From Vicinamibacterales bacterium (GTDB taxonomy: Bacteria > Acidobacteriota > Vicinamibacteria > Vicinamibacterales > UBA8438): 7,429 bases of DNA. The stretch lies in contig JASLOY010000023.1 in NCBI GenBank assembly GCA_030745255.1, positions 1-7,429 of the forward strand, in the 5' to 3' direction. Shown here one piece after another: positions 1 to 5,913 of the stretch. The translations under genes and the position numbers were made by a program. The notes below the pieces were generated by a model, which was not told the origin of the DNA, did no database searches, and worked only from the letters and a program-made list of their open reading frames with translations. Position 1 is the stretch's first letter, and every line of letters starts with the position of its first letter.

Positions 1-79
1 CCAGGTCCCGCCTGGCGTCGATGTCCCCATGACGACACCGGGTCAGGGCATCGCTGAAGTCGGTGGCCGTGGCACTCAT
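1..79 (-). CDS. 5' end of a gene, possibly an ECF-type sigma factor (partial)
   Basis: Only the first 26 codons are inside the window; the gene continues past the left edge. The peptide begins MSATATDFSDALTRCRHGD and continues IDARRDL. A short helical start followed by a 'GD.{2-4}A...L' pattern is typical of the N-terminus of sigma-70 region 2 in ECF sigma factors of Acidobacteria, Gemmatimonadetes and Planctomycetes, but 26 residues cannot prove the family. The start is well placed: an SD-like GGGAGAGG lies 6 nt before the ATG. That SD sits inside a small inverted repeat that abuts the start codon, listed separately. It could equally be another small helical protein. Confidence 0.4.
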   Translation of the reverse strand, partial: MSATATDFSDALTRCRHGDIDARRDL

Positions 80-93
80 GGGAGACCTCTCCC
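80..93 (-). promoter_or_regulatory. Shine-Dalgarno inside an inverted repeat
   Basis: Read on the minus strand, GGGAGAGGTCTCCC lies directly before the ATG of the left-edge gene. It can fold as a 5-bp stem GGGAG/CTCCC with the loop AGGT, which would place most of the ribosome binding site in the stem. This could restrict translation, or it could be chance. The repeat is seen in the sequence; the regulatory role is inference. Confidence 0.3.
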
Positions 94-145
94 TTCGGTC
101 GTCGGCTGCCGGTGCTCTCCGGGTTTGCACCCCGGGCTGTGAGAC

Positions 146-172
146 GTTTGGCGGCATCTCGCGACACCAAAC
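146..172. repeat. Inverted repeat GTTTGG-N15-CCAAAC
   Basis: Perfect 6-bp arms (146-151 and 167-172) are separated by 15 nt, in the leader or promoter region of the left-edge minus-strand gene, about 70-90 nt before its start. It could be an operator with arms two helical turns apart, or a stem-loop. No matching copy was noticed elsewhere in the window, so the function is open. Confidence 0.25.
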
Positions 173-255
173 TACCCCACTTAGCCACCATACGTCCCGA
201 CCAGGCCGATCCTTATGATGCCGCTCATATCGGGGATGACGGCGGGCCAATCTGA

Positions 256-282
256 CCGGTCGTCACACGCGGCGACGACCGG
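256..282 (-). terminator. Hairpin after the ric-copD-yggT operon, probable terminator
   Basis: CCGGTCGTC (256-264) and GACGACCGG (274-282) form a perfect 9-bp GC-rich stem with a 9-nt loop. It lies about 42 nt beyond the yggT-like stop codon, where an operon terminator is expected. On the minus strand no clear run of T follows, so it would be an L-shaped or Rho-assisted terminator or a 3'-end stabilising hairpin, not a classical intrinsic one. The rest of 94-323 shows no convincing gene. Confidence 0.45.
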
Positions 283-323
283 GCTTACCCACAGGGACAT
301 CTCTTCAGGCCGGTCGGTCCAAG

Positions 324-566
324 CTACAGCAGAAGGCTCCTCACTACCTGTAGTCCGGTCAACAACACGATCGGCGAAAAATCGAGACCGCCTATTGTAG
401 GGAGCACGCTCCGAATCGGCGCAAGGAGCGGCTCTGTCAGAGTTCGAATGACGGTGGCCACCTGATGAGACGGCGGCACCTGCATCCAGGCGATAACAAC
501 AGCGCCGACCACCACGAAGGAATACAGGTCGATGAGGACGGCTAGCAGCATGTCTCCAGAGGTCAC
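324..566 (-). CDS. YggT family membrane protein
   Basis: This is an 80-residue protein with two hydrophobic helices, roughly residues 6-28 and 62-79. Between them is the YggT signature, TEPLLAPIRSVLP (43-55) followed by TIGGLDFSPIVLL (57-69). Single-repeat YggT proteins of 80-100 residues are common, while the E. coli protein has two repeats. The family sits in the cytoplasmic membrane; its role is not settled, with links to cell division, osmotic stress and, for the plastid relatives, cytochrome assembly. The listed start is GTG at 566. An in-frame ATG at 551 (MLLAVLIDLYSF) is also possible and matches typical YggT N-termini. Neither has an ideally spaced SD. It is the last gene of the run after ric and the copD-like gene, 61 bp downstream of the latter. 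Confidence 0.85.
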   Translation of the reverse strand: MTSGDMLLAVLIDLYSFVVVGAVVIAWMQVPPSHQVATVIRTLTEPLLAPIRSVLPTIGGLDFSPIVLLTGLQVVRSLLL

Positions 567-627
567 ACGGGCAGTTGGTTTCGCTGGAGGTCTCGGATGG
601 AGTCACCCTGATGTCACGTATTGGACA

Positions 628-1143
628 CTACCATGGCCACCCGCGCGTGAGCGCAACGCCCAGTCCGATGACGATGACTCCGAGGAACAGATTCAGCCGT
701 CCTCCCCACCGCACTGCGAGGCGCAGACGCTCGGCTCTGGTTGACGTCGCAGCTTCGCCAGAGGCCTTCGCCAAGAGCGGCCCCAGAGCGAAGTCGTGGC
801 CCACGCTCAGGATCAAGATGACACCGACCACAACAAGCTTCCAGGCGAGAACCGACCCATAGGAAGTTGACCAGAACCCCCGGGTCAGAAGAAAGTCCAG
901 ACTCATCCCCCCGTAGACCAGCAGATTGACGATCCCTGTCGCAATGAGGAGGCCATAGCAGGTCCAGACGACCCGCTGGAACCGCCGCGCGACGCGGCGG
1001 ATGAGCTCCGTGCCGCGGTTTCGAAACGTCGGCTCACGGATCGTCGGAACCAGGACGACACTGAGAAAGAGCGAGCCACCGATCCACGTGGCCGCGGCCG
1101 AGATATGAATCCACACCGACAACACGAACAAGGCGTGTCTCAT
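628..1143 (-). CDS. CopD-like four-helix membrane protein
   Basis: The protein has 171 residues with four predicted membrane helices (about 8-32, 57-79, 96-115 and 150-166). The first helix carries WIHISAAATWIGG (11-23), the His-x6-W-x-GG pattern of the CopD/PcoD domain family. A second helix-associated histidine is in GHDF (115-118). Such proteins are annotated as copper resistance D-domain proteins. Some are thought to bind copper or heme through membrane histidines, but substrates are unknown for most. The start ATG is 10 bp after the ric stop, so the two genes are almost certainly co-transcribed; only a close-set GAGG precedes the ATG. Pairing with Ric suggests a part in the nitrosative or low-oxygen response rather than copper export. 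That is inference: no CopC, CopA or other copper gene is nearby. Confidence 0.8.
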   Translation of the reverse strand: MRHALFVLSVWIHISAAATWIGGSLFLSVVLVPTIREPTFRNRGTELIRRVARRFQRVVWTCYGLLIATGIVNLLVYGGMSLDFLLTRGFWSTSYGSVLAWKLVVVGVILILSVGHDFALGPLLAKASGEAATSTRAERLRLAVRWGGRLNLFLGVIVIGLGVALTRGWPW

Positions 1144-1153
1144 GCCTCGTCGG

Positions 1154-1894
1154 TTAGTCGCTTCGGTGTTCAGGAAGTCGTCGTTTTCGCTCTGCCATCT
1201 CGAGCGCCCGGGGGAAGAGCACGTTGTTCTCCTTGTGAATATGCTGGTGTAGGTCGCGCTCGAGGTGGGCCAGCGCGTCGAGCAAGGCTCGATAGGTGGT
1301 GCAGGCCCACTCCGGCGGCGAGAACGTATCGGTGAGCGCGCGGAGCCGTTCCAGTGCCGACCCCGCCGCCGTGTGCTCCAGCTCCATCATGCGGATCGGG
1401 TTGCCAAGCGAACCGCAATGAAACACCGGGGTCTCTTCGCTGGCGTCGAGCTGGCGAATCATCGGAAAGAGGACATGCTCCTCTTTCATCATGTGCTGTG
1501 ACAGCTCGCCGGCCAGCGCAAGGACCGTGTCTCGCAGGTCCTGGAGACGCGGGTCTTTCTCACCGTGGACCGACACCACCTTCGCCGTCATCCCGCCCAA
1601 GCGCGGGAACTCAGCCCTCAGGTAGGCGTGGTGGGTCCGCTCGATGTGGTCAACCAGCTCCGTGAGTGGCATCACGGCGGTATCGGCCATCGTCTCCTCC
1701 CCGTCGGACGGCGCGGCCACATTCAACGCGGCCACGAATGCCTGCGGGTCGAGTCCCTTCTCGCGGCACGCCTCTTCCACGGTCTTCCTGCCGTTGCAGC
1801 AGTAGTCGATGTCCGCCTGCTCGAATGCGCGAGAGAGCACCGGGCGCCTCGCCACAACCTCCCCAACTGTGTCCTGGACCTCAAAAGTACTCAT
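1154..1894 (-). CDS. ric: Ric/YtfE/ScdA iron-sulfur cluster repair di-iron protein
   Basis: This cytosolic di-iron protein restores Fe-S clusters damaged by nitric oxide or oxidants. Of its 246 residues, the N-terminal ScdA_N (DUF542) domain spans about 1-60, with the paired cysteines of DYCCNGRKT (C32, C33). The C-terminal hemerythrin-like domain spans about 78-235. By alignment from memory with E. coli YtfE, all metal ligands are present: H89 (in RTHHAY), H134 and E138 (QHMMKEEH), H174 (MELEH), and H218 and E222 (HIHKENNVLFPRA). The ATG at 1894 is preferred over an in-frame GTG at 1903, because AGAAGG lies 8 nt before the ATG and overlaps the GTG. It is the first gene of the operon with the copD-like and yggT-like genes. 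Its putative promoter carries the ATGAC-N4-GTCAT palindrome, fitting the known control of ric genes by NO- or oxygen-responsive regulators in other bacteria. Confidence 0.96.
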   Translation of the reverse strand: MSTFEVQDTVGEVVARRPVLSRAFEQADIDYCCNGRKTVEEACREKGLDPQAFVAALNVAAPSDGEETMADTAVMPLTELVDHIERTHHAYLRAEFPRLGGMTAKVVSVHGEKDPRLQDLRDTVLALAGELSQHMMKEEHVLFPMIRQLDASEETPVFHCGSLGNPIRMMELEHTAAGSALERLRALTDTFSPPEWACTTYRALLDALAHLERDLHQHIHKENNVLFPRALEMAERKRRLPEHRSD

Positions 1895-2264
1895 CGCTTC
1901 CACCTTCTGTTCTCAGTGTTGAGGGCCCGGGCGCACACGTGAGCTGCGGCCGCGCCCGTCCCTTGCGCGAGATCATCTGGCTCCCCGTGACGAGGACCAG
2001 CCTACTACCTCCCCACAGCCTATCCGCCTCGTATCTGTGTCCCCTATGACTCCTGTCATGGCGGTACGTCGCAGACCTCGGTCGCGACCGGGGCGAGCGG
2101 GCCAGTGTCCCCGGACTGCGCCCGTGGACCGCACACGCGGCGAACCCGGCATTCGCGTAGGCAAGATGACGGTATACCCTGTAGCGGGTGGACATCGTCC
2201 CCCCATGGGGAGAGGGTCCGCGAAACTCGGGTAGAACGGAGAAGGAATCCGAAAGGAAGATGCG
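1895..2264. other. Divergent intergenic region between ric and the CMD-like gene
   Basis: These 370 bp hold no convincing gene; open frames across them are low-quality shadows. They contain the palindromic site and putative minus-strand -10 for ric (listed separately), leaving a ric leader of about 116 nt. For the plus-strand gene, TATACC at 2173-2178 could act as a -10, but no matching -35 is evident. The plus-strand geometry relative to the palindrome gives a poor -10 (CGCGAC-like), so the palindrome is more likely to serve ric. Confidence 0.5.
2017..2059 (-). promoter_or_regulatory. Crp/Fnr-type palindrome and promoter for ric-copD-yggT
   Basis: The operator is ATGAC-TCCT-GTCAT at 2046-2059. 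Reading the minus strand, TAGGCT (plus-strand 2022-2017) starts 23 nt after the palindrome and fits as a -10 box. The expected transcription start would be near 2010, putting the operator centre about 42 nt upstream. This is the position of class II Fnr/FixK/NnrR sites. No good -35 is needed or seen. The same arrangement occurs at two other places in this window. Confidence 0.6.
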
Positions 2265-2597
2265 ATGGAATCCGCACCGGAGCCACCGAAAGCGTATCAG
2301 TCGTTCGTGAAAAGATTTCCCAAGCTCGGTCGAGCTTGGGAACTATCGGCGGAGGCGGGGCAAGAAGGGCCGCTCGATGAGAAGACGATCCGGCTGGTCA
2401 AACTGGCGATAGCTATCGGGGCGCTTCGGGAGGGCGCCGTACATTCCAACGTACGCAAGGCCTTGTCCGCCGGGGTCTCCCCGGAGGAAATCGAGCAGGT
2501 CGCTGCATTGGGAGCCGGTACGCTTGGCTTTCCATCTACAGTCGCGGTGTTCTGCTGGACCCAAGACGTCATCGATTCACGGAGCAGCCACAAGTAG
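2265..2597 (+). CDS. Carboxymuconolactone-decarboxylase-like (AhpD fold) protein, Cys-less
   Basis: The 110-residue helical protein matches the small single-domain CMD/AhpD family: a conserved helix LDEKTIRLVKLAIAIGALREGAVHS (37-61), then VRKALSAGVSPEEIEQVA (63-80) and GFPSTVAVFCWTQDV (88-102). True AhpD peroxidases have Cys-x-x-Cys in the region of residues 55-61. Here that stretch reads REGAVHSN, with no cysteine; the only Cys is C97. It is therefore not a disulfide reductase of the AhpD type and probably belongs to the widespread REGAVHSH-like subgroup of unknown substrate. In my recollection that subgroup has His where this protein has N62. The start is supported by AAGGAAG 5 nt before the ATG. 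It is divergent from ric and convergent with the radical SAM genes, so probably monocistronic. Confidence 0.85.
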   Translation: MESAPEPPKAYQSFVKRFPKLGRAWELSAEAGQEGPLDEKTIRLVKLAIAIGALREGAVHSNVRKALSAGVSPEEIEQVAALGAGTLGFPSTVAVFCWTQDVIDSRSSHK

Positions 2598-2605
2598 GGC
2601 CGCGC

Positions 2606-2623
2606 GTCCCAGTATCTAGGGAC
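2606..2623 (+). terminator. Weak hairpin after the CMD-like gene
   Basis: GTCCC (2606-2610) and GGGAC (2619-2623) form a 5-bp stem with an 8-nt loop, 8 nt after the stop codon. The pyrimidine-rich CGTTCTATTCT lies just downstream. The position fits a terminator, but the stem is short and the T run is broken. Confidence 0.3.
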
Positions 2624-2820
2624 CACCCGTTCTATTCTACGCGGCTCGTTTCCAGTGCGCCCCATCACGAAAACACGGGCCACGGTCGCGGGGAATCCGA
2701 TTCGGGAACACTCCCAGGTTACGCGCCCACGTCGCAGTGTCCTGACAAGTCTCGTCGACACCACCAGGACGCCCGACGGGGAAGCTCGTTTGAAGAGGGC
2801 TCCCGTGTTTGTTCGAATGA

Positions 2821-2839
2821 GTCGCGCATCTGGCGCGAC
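2821..2839 (-). terminator. 7-bp GC hairpin in the convergent gap
   Basis: GTCGCGC and GCGCGAC form a perfect 7-bp stem with the loop ATCTG. It lies about 45 nt beyond the stop of the HemN-like gene on the minus strand and in the gap between two converging genes. No T run follows on either strand, so terminator function is only suggested by position. The remainder of 2598-2883 shows no gene. Confidence 0.35.
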
Positions 2840-2883
2840 AAGTCTCTCGCGCTCGCCCGTCGCGACGACAGTGGACGCCGGCG

Positions 2884-4254
2884 TCAGCAATACGGCGCGT
2901 CGCGGTGTCGGGGTGAGTAGAAGCTGGGAATCATCTGGTCGACGCGCAGGAGCCCCTGTCGCGTCAGCGTGATCCGATCGGCGCCCACGTGCAGCCATCC
3001 CCGCACCGAGCAGCGCGCGAGCGGCTCGGCGAAGCGTTCGCCGACCTCGACATGATGCCGGTTTCGGAAGTACGCGAGCTCGACTTTCCCCAGTTTCAAT
3101 TGCAGCACGAAGTCGCGAATGACCCGCTCGTCGTCGTCGAGGGCGTAGGCGCGCCCGAGCGGAAGCATGCCGCGGGTCACTTCCTCGACATACGGTTCGA
3201 ACCGCGCCAGGTTCTGGTGATGCATGCCGTTCAGATACGAAAACGCGGAGACGCCGAGTCCAAGCAGGTCGGCGCCCCGGTACTGCTCATCCATGTAGAG
3301 GAACGGCTGGCGGTCGAGATCGCGAACCGCCGCATACGCGCTCCGCAGCGTATAGCCGGCCCGTTCGAGCCTGGCGAACCCGGCCTCGAGCCTCGCGCGC
3401 TTGACCGCCCACGACGGCAGCGGAGCGTCGAGCGTTCCGTCTCGAATGGCCCGAGCCAACGGCGTATTCGCCGGGATCTCCAGTTGGTAGATGGTGACGC
3501 TGTCGGGCGCCATGCCGATGACGCGCTCGAGGCTGTGGTGAAACGATTCGTCCGTCTCACCGACCAGCCCCACCATCAGGTCCAGGTTGACAACGTCGAA
3601 GCCGACTTGACGGATGTCGGCATACGCACGGTCGACGTCGTGGATGAGGTGAATTCGTCCGTTCCTGGCGAGCACCGCGTCGTCGAGCTGCTGGACGCCG
3701 AGACTGAGCCGGGTGACCCCGTTCCCTCGCAGCTCACCGAGCTTCGCGCGCGTCACGGTTCTCGGCGCGCATTCGAACGAAACCTCCCGGACCTTCTTAC
3801 ACGACAGGCTGCCGGCTAGACCTTTCAGCAGACGGGAGATGCGCGTCGGGGAGAGGACCGACGGCGTGCCCCCCCCGAAGTAGACGAAATCCAGCGACCG
3901 GCCCTGCACGGCTGGTGCCCGCGCGTAGAGGGCGGCTTCGGCGATCAGCGCATCGAGGTAGGCATCGATCTGGTCGCGCGTCCTGTCGGCGGACGACAGG
4001 TAGTAGCAGTACTGACAGCGCTCCGTGCAAAACGGGATGTGAACATACAGACCAAGTGGGACCTGAGGCCCCGGCGCCCGCGCCACCGCCAGCCGCTGTC
4101 GACACTGGTCGACCCCGTCGGAGGTCCATTGCGAGAACGGGGGATACGCGGCGACGAAGTAGTTGCCGCGCGCCGGCTCGTCCGCGTGGGACTCAGCGCC
4201 ATCTGCCGGGCGCGATCGTTCGGCCGGCTCACGTATCGGGGCCCGTGTTCCCAT
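2884..4254 (-). CDS. HemN/HemW-like radical SAM protein (coproporphyrinogen III oxidase family)
   Basis: The 456-residue protein has a radical SAM core beginning at LYVHIPFCTERCQYCYY (69-85). Its C76-x3-C80-x2-C83 binds a 4Fe-4S cluster, and Y70 matches the SAM-contacting Tyr of HemN. GGGTPS (127-132) is the SAM-binding glycine motif. A HemN-type C-terminal domain ends with GLLRVDQMIPSFYS. Length equals that of classical HemN (about 457). However, HemN has a further Cys two residues after the cluster motif (CxxxCxxCxC), and here that residue is Tyr (CYY); HemW normally has CDF. The protein thus belongs to neither classical group by this motif, and oxidative decarboxylation of coproporphyrinogen III cannot be assumed. 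Heme trafficking or another heme-like substrate is possible. The ATG has no clear SD, and the first 30 residues look poorly conserved, so the true start may be further in. It lies 109 bp after the preceding radical SAM gene on the same strand, probably in one operon. Confidence 0.85.
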   Translation of the reverse strand: MGTRAPIREPAERSRPADGAESHADEPARGNYFVAAYPPFSQWTSDGVDQCRQRLAVARAPGPQVPLGLYVHIPFCTERCQYCYYLSSADRTRDQIDAYLDALIAEAALYARAPAVQGRSLDFVYFGGGTPSVLSPTRISRLLKGLAGSLSCKKVREVSFECAPRTVTRAKLGELRGNGVTRLSLGVQQLDDAVLARNGRIHLIHDVDRAYADIRQVGFDVVNLDLMVGLVGETDESFHHSLERVIGMAPDSVTIYQLEIPANTPLARAIRDGTLDAPLPSWAVKRARLEAGFARLERAGYTLRSAYAAVRDLDRQPFLYMDEQYRGADLLGLGVSAFSYLNGMHHQNLARFEPYVEEVTRGMLPLGRAYALDDDERVIRDFVLQLKLGKVELAYFRNRHHVEVGERFAEPLARCSVRGWLHVGADRITLTRQGLLRVDQMIPSFYSPRHRDAPYC

Positions 4255-4256
4255 CG

Positions 4257-4367
4257 TCAGCTCGCGTCACGGAGATGGAGTAGTATCGCCCGCGACGAAC
4301 CGAAGGCTGCCACCGCCAAACCACGGCCGATCTCGCTGATCCAGGTCGCACCTGGGATAATGGTCAC
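4257..4367 (-). CDS. Possible 36-residue coupled ORF between two radical SAM genes
   Basis: A GTG start overlaps the stop of the upstream radical SAM gene as GTGA. The frame runs through the entire 109-bp gap and ends with TGA two bases before the ATG of the HemN-like gene. The peptide reads VTIIPGATWISEIGRGLAVA, then AFGSSRAILLHLRDAS. GC at third positions is moderate (about two thirds). No SD is visible, I do not recognise the peptide, and the frame also stays open upstream inside the other gene, so chance is quite possible. If real, it would be translationally coupled on both sides and could be a small partner or peptide substrate. A C-terminal extension made by frameshifting is an alternative. 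Confidence 0.2.
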   Translation of the reverse strand: MTIIPGATWISEIGRGLAVAAFGSSRAILLHLRDAS

Positions 4368-5584
4368 GGCACGCGTGTCGACGTTGATGGTGCCGAACTG
4401 GTGACGGCGGATTGCGTGTCGGGCTCGTCCTTGTCTTGGTCTATGGGTGCGGCGGCAACAGGTTCGTACGCACACCAGGGATCGGTGGCGAAATAGTCGT
4501 TGGTCATGGCGAACGCTCGGGAACGAGACCCACCGCAGATCGAGCGGAACTCGCAACGGCCACAGCGTCCCACGAGCCGATCCGGGTCGCGCAACGCCAG
4601 GAACAGCGGAGACTCTCGATAGATGTGCTGGATCCCGTTCGTCCGGACGTTCCCAGCCGAACAGGGGAGGAATCCGCTCGGAAATACCTCACCGAGGTGG
4701 GAAACGAACGCGAAACCCTTGCCGGCGTTGACGCCGCGTGCCGCCAGCCCGACAGTGTGACCCGGCCCCTCCGAGCGTAAGAGCTGACGCGGCATCGACG
4801 CGGTGTGCCCAGGCCTGAGCGGTGGGGTGTCTGATTCAGCCAGCTCGCGCTGCGCCACGAAGCGCCGGTAATGGGGAGCCTCGGTCACCTTGACGATGAA
4901 CGGCCCTTCTTTCTGCGCGCGGTAGAGCACGTCGAACAACTCCTCGCACCGTTGCGCCGAAAGTCCGTCGACGTTTTCGCCCCGACCAACCGGGACCAGG
5001 AAGAACACTTCCCAGAAGACGATGTCGAGGGTCTTGACGAGCTCCGCCATCTCGGGGAGATACGCCGCCGAGCCGGCAAAAACGCTGGTGTTGATCTGCA
5101 CCGGCATCTGCACGTCGTGTGCCCATTCGAGCGCTTGCATCGTCTTGCGAAACGCGCCCGGCGCACAGCGAAAGTCGTCGTGGAGGTCGGCCCTCGGGAA
5201 GTCCAGGCTCATCGCCATCTGGTCGAGGCCTGCGTCCTTCAGTCGTTCGATGTGATCGCGGTTCAACGTCGGCGTGGCTGCCGGTATCGTGCCCATGCGA
5301 AGCCCGGCCTGCTTGCCCCAGCTGATGAGCTCGCAGAGGTCCGGCCGCTTGAGCGGATCGCCGCCACTGAGAATGAACACGGGCGTGCCCATCTCGGCGA
5401 CCGCCGTAATCAGGTCTTTGGCCTCGTCGGTTGTCAGCTCACGGTCGTCGCGATTCGGCTGGGCTGATGCCCGGCAGTGCTGGCACGCCAGCTCACACGC
5501 CTGAGTCGTCTCCCAGATCACCAGAAAGGGCGCCTGCTCGAAATCGACGTGTGGCATGCCTCGAGTGGTCATAACCTGGCTCAT
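4364..5584 (-). CDS. Radical SAM/SPASM protein, TIGR04053-type
   Basis: The 406-residue protein has the radical SAM cluster motif C30-x3-C34-x2-C37 (TTQACELACQHCRAS), SGGDPLKRPDL (73-83) and a SAM-domain barrel to about residue 240. EAPHYRRFV (235-243) follows. A SPASM-like auxiliary-cluster region has C308, C341-x2-C344-x5-C350 and C371, including RGVNAGKGFAFVSHLGEVFP and CEFRSICGGSRSRA. This layout matches the TIGR04053 radical SAM/SPASM family, which is related to heme d1 and alternative-heme enzymes (NirJ, AhbC/AhbD) but has no firmly assigned reaction that I know of. The last 30 residues are a low-complexity Asp/Ser/Thr-rich tail. The start at 5584 is uncertain: ATGs at 5572 and 5557 are in frame, and none has a strong SD. 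It is the upstream gene of a pair with the HemN-like protein, which suggests a shared tetrapyrrole-related substrate. That is inference. Confidence 0.88.
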   Translation of the reverse strand: MSQVMTTRGMPHVDFEQAPFLVIWETTQACELACQHCRASAQPNRDDRELTTDEAKDLITAVAEMGTPVFILSGGDPLKRPDLCELISWGKQAGLRMGTIPAATPTLNRDHIERLKDAGLDQMAMSLDFPRADLHDDFRCAPGAFRKTMQALEWAHDVQMPVQINTSVFAGSAAYLPEMAELVKTLDIVFWEVFFLVPVGRGENVDGLSAQRCEELFDVLYRAQKEGPFIVKVTEAPHYRRFVAQRELAESDTPPLRPGHTASMPRQLLRSEGPGHTVGLAARGVNAGKGFAFVSHLGEVFPSGFLPCSAGNVRTNGIQHIYRESPLFLALRDPDRLVGRCGRCEFRSICGGSRSRAFAMTNDYFATDPWCAYEPVAAAPIDQDKDEPDTQSAVTSSAPSTSTRVP

Positions 5585-5668
5585 GCGGTGAAGCGCCCCG
5601 AACGCATGGTCTATTCAACTCTAGCTTACTGGTAGCAACCTTCGCGCCAACACGTGCTTCGAGCGAGA

Positions 5669-5684
5669 TGCGACATTTGCCGCA
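5669..5684. promoter_or_regulatory. Imperfect palindrome upstream of the radical SAM pair
   Basis: TGCGACATTTGCCGCA is symmetric at 12 of 16 positions (TGCGnCA-TT-TGnCGCA). It lies 85-100 nt before the start of the TIGR04053-type gene. It differs from the ATGAC-N4-GTCAT sites and has no well-placed -10 downstream on the minus strand, so a regulatory role is only a suggestion. Confidence 0.2.
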
Positions 5685-5805
5685 CTGTGAATGCCGTTCC
5701 TGCGTGTAGGATTCCAGGCGTTCCGCGAAACAATCCCCACTTTCCAGTGAGGAGCTCGAGCTACGCGCCTCCATGCCCTGGCAGCCCGGGTCAGATTTCC
5801 GTGCC

Positions 5806-5847
5806 ATGACGGCGGTCATAGGCTGACCGGCGGGGTCGATGTACACC
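5806..5847 (+). promoter_or_regulatory. Crp/Fnr-type palindrome and promoter for the ypdA-like gene
   Basis: The operator is ATGAC-GGCG-GTCAT at 5806-5819. TACACC at 5842-5847 begins 22 nt after it and is a plausible weak -10 for an activated promoter. The implied transcription start near 5854 gives a leader of about 60 nt. It would leave the in-frame ATG at 5839 outside the transcript, which supports the later start codon. The opposite orientation gives TGCCAG at the -10 position, a poor match, so the site probably serves the plus-strand gene. Confidence 0.6.
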
Positions 5848-5913
5848 AGTCCAGACCGTGCCAAATGGGACATCCTCGGGAGTGAAGTGTCCGGGGCAAT
5901 TGGAGCGCAGACC

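Larger units (their letters stand above)
5585..5913. other. Divergent intergenic region between the radical SAM pair and the ypdA-like gene
   Basis: These 329 bp have no convincing gene. They contain the ATGAC-N4-GTCAT site for the plus-strand flavoprotein gene and an imperfect palindrome nearer the radical SAM gene, both listed separately. On the minus strand, weak promoter-like hexamers exist (TTGCTA, then ATAGAC 18 nt later, close to the start codon), but they are not convincing. Confidence 0.45.

Noticed and set aside
253..265. TGAC-N5-GTCA as a fourth copy of the regulatory palindrome
   Set aside because: The spacing is 5 rather than 4, the outer bases do not match, and it is part of the 9-bp hairpin downstream of the yggT-like gene rather than upstream of a gene.
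181..606. 141-codon minus-strand frame over the yggT-like gene
   Set aside because: It is in a different frame from the clear YggT signature and has no recognisable domain.
628..1143. Copper resistance as the role of the CopD-like protein
   Set aside because: There is no CopC domain, copper ATPase, multicopper oxidase or copper regulator nearby; the operon partner is a NO/Fe-S repair gene.
2297..2998. 233-codon minus-strand frame across the CMD-like gene and the convergent gap
   Set aside because: It overlaps both real genes, begins inside the HemN-like gene, and its composition (Arg, Ser and Thr rich) looks non-coding.
2989..3819. 276-codon open frame on the plus strand
   Set aside because: Antisense shadow of the HemN-like radical SAM gene, whose motifs are clear; the peptide resembles no family.
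4364..5584. Assignment as NirJ or AhbD and a heme d1 pathway
   Set aside because: The protein resembles the TIGR04053 family more than NirJ/AhbD, and no nirS, nirE, nirDLGH or ahb partner is in the window; a named heme function would be over-reading.
5839..5913. Earlier ATG start for the YpdA-like gene
   Set aside because: It would sit upstream of the transcription start implied by the palindrome and -10, adds 25 residues not expected in the family, and has a weaker SD context.
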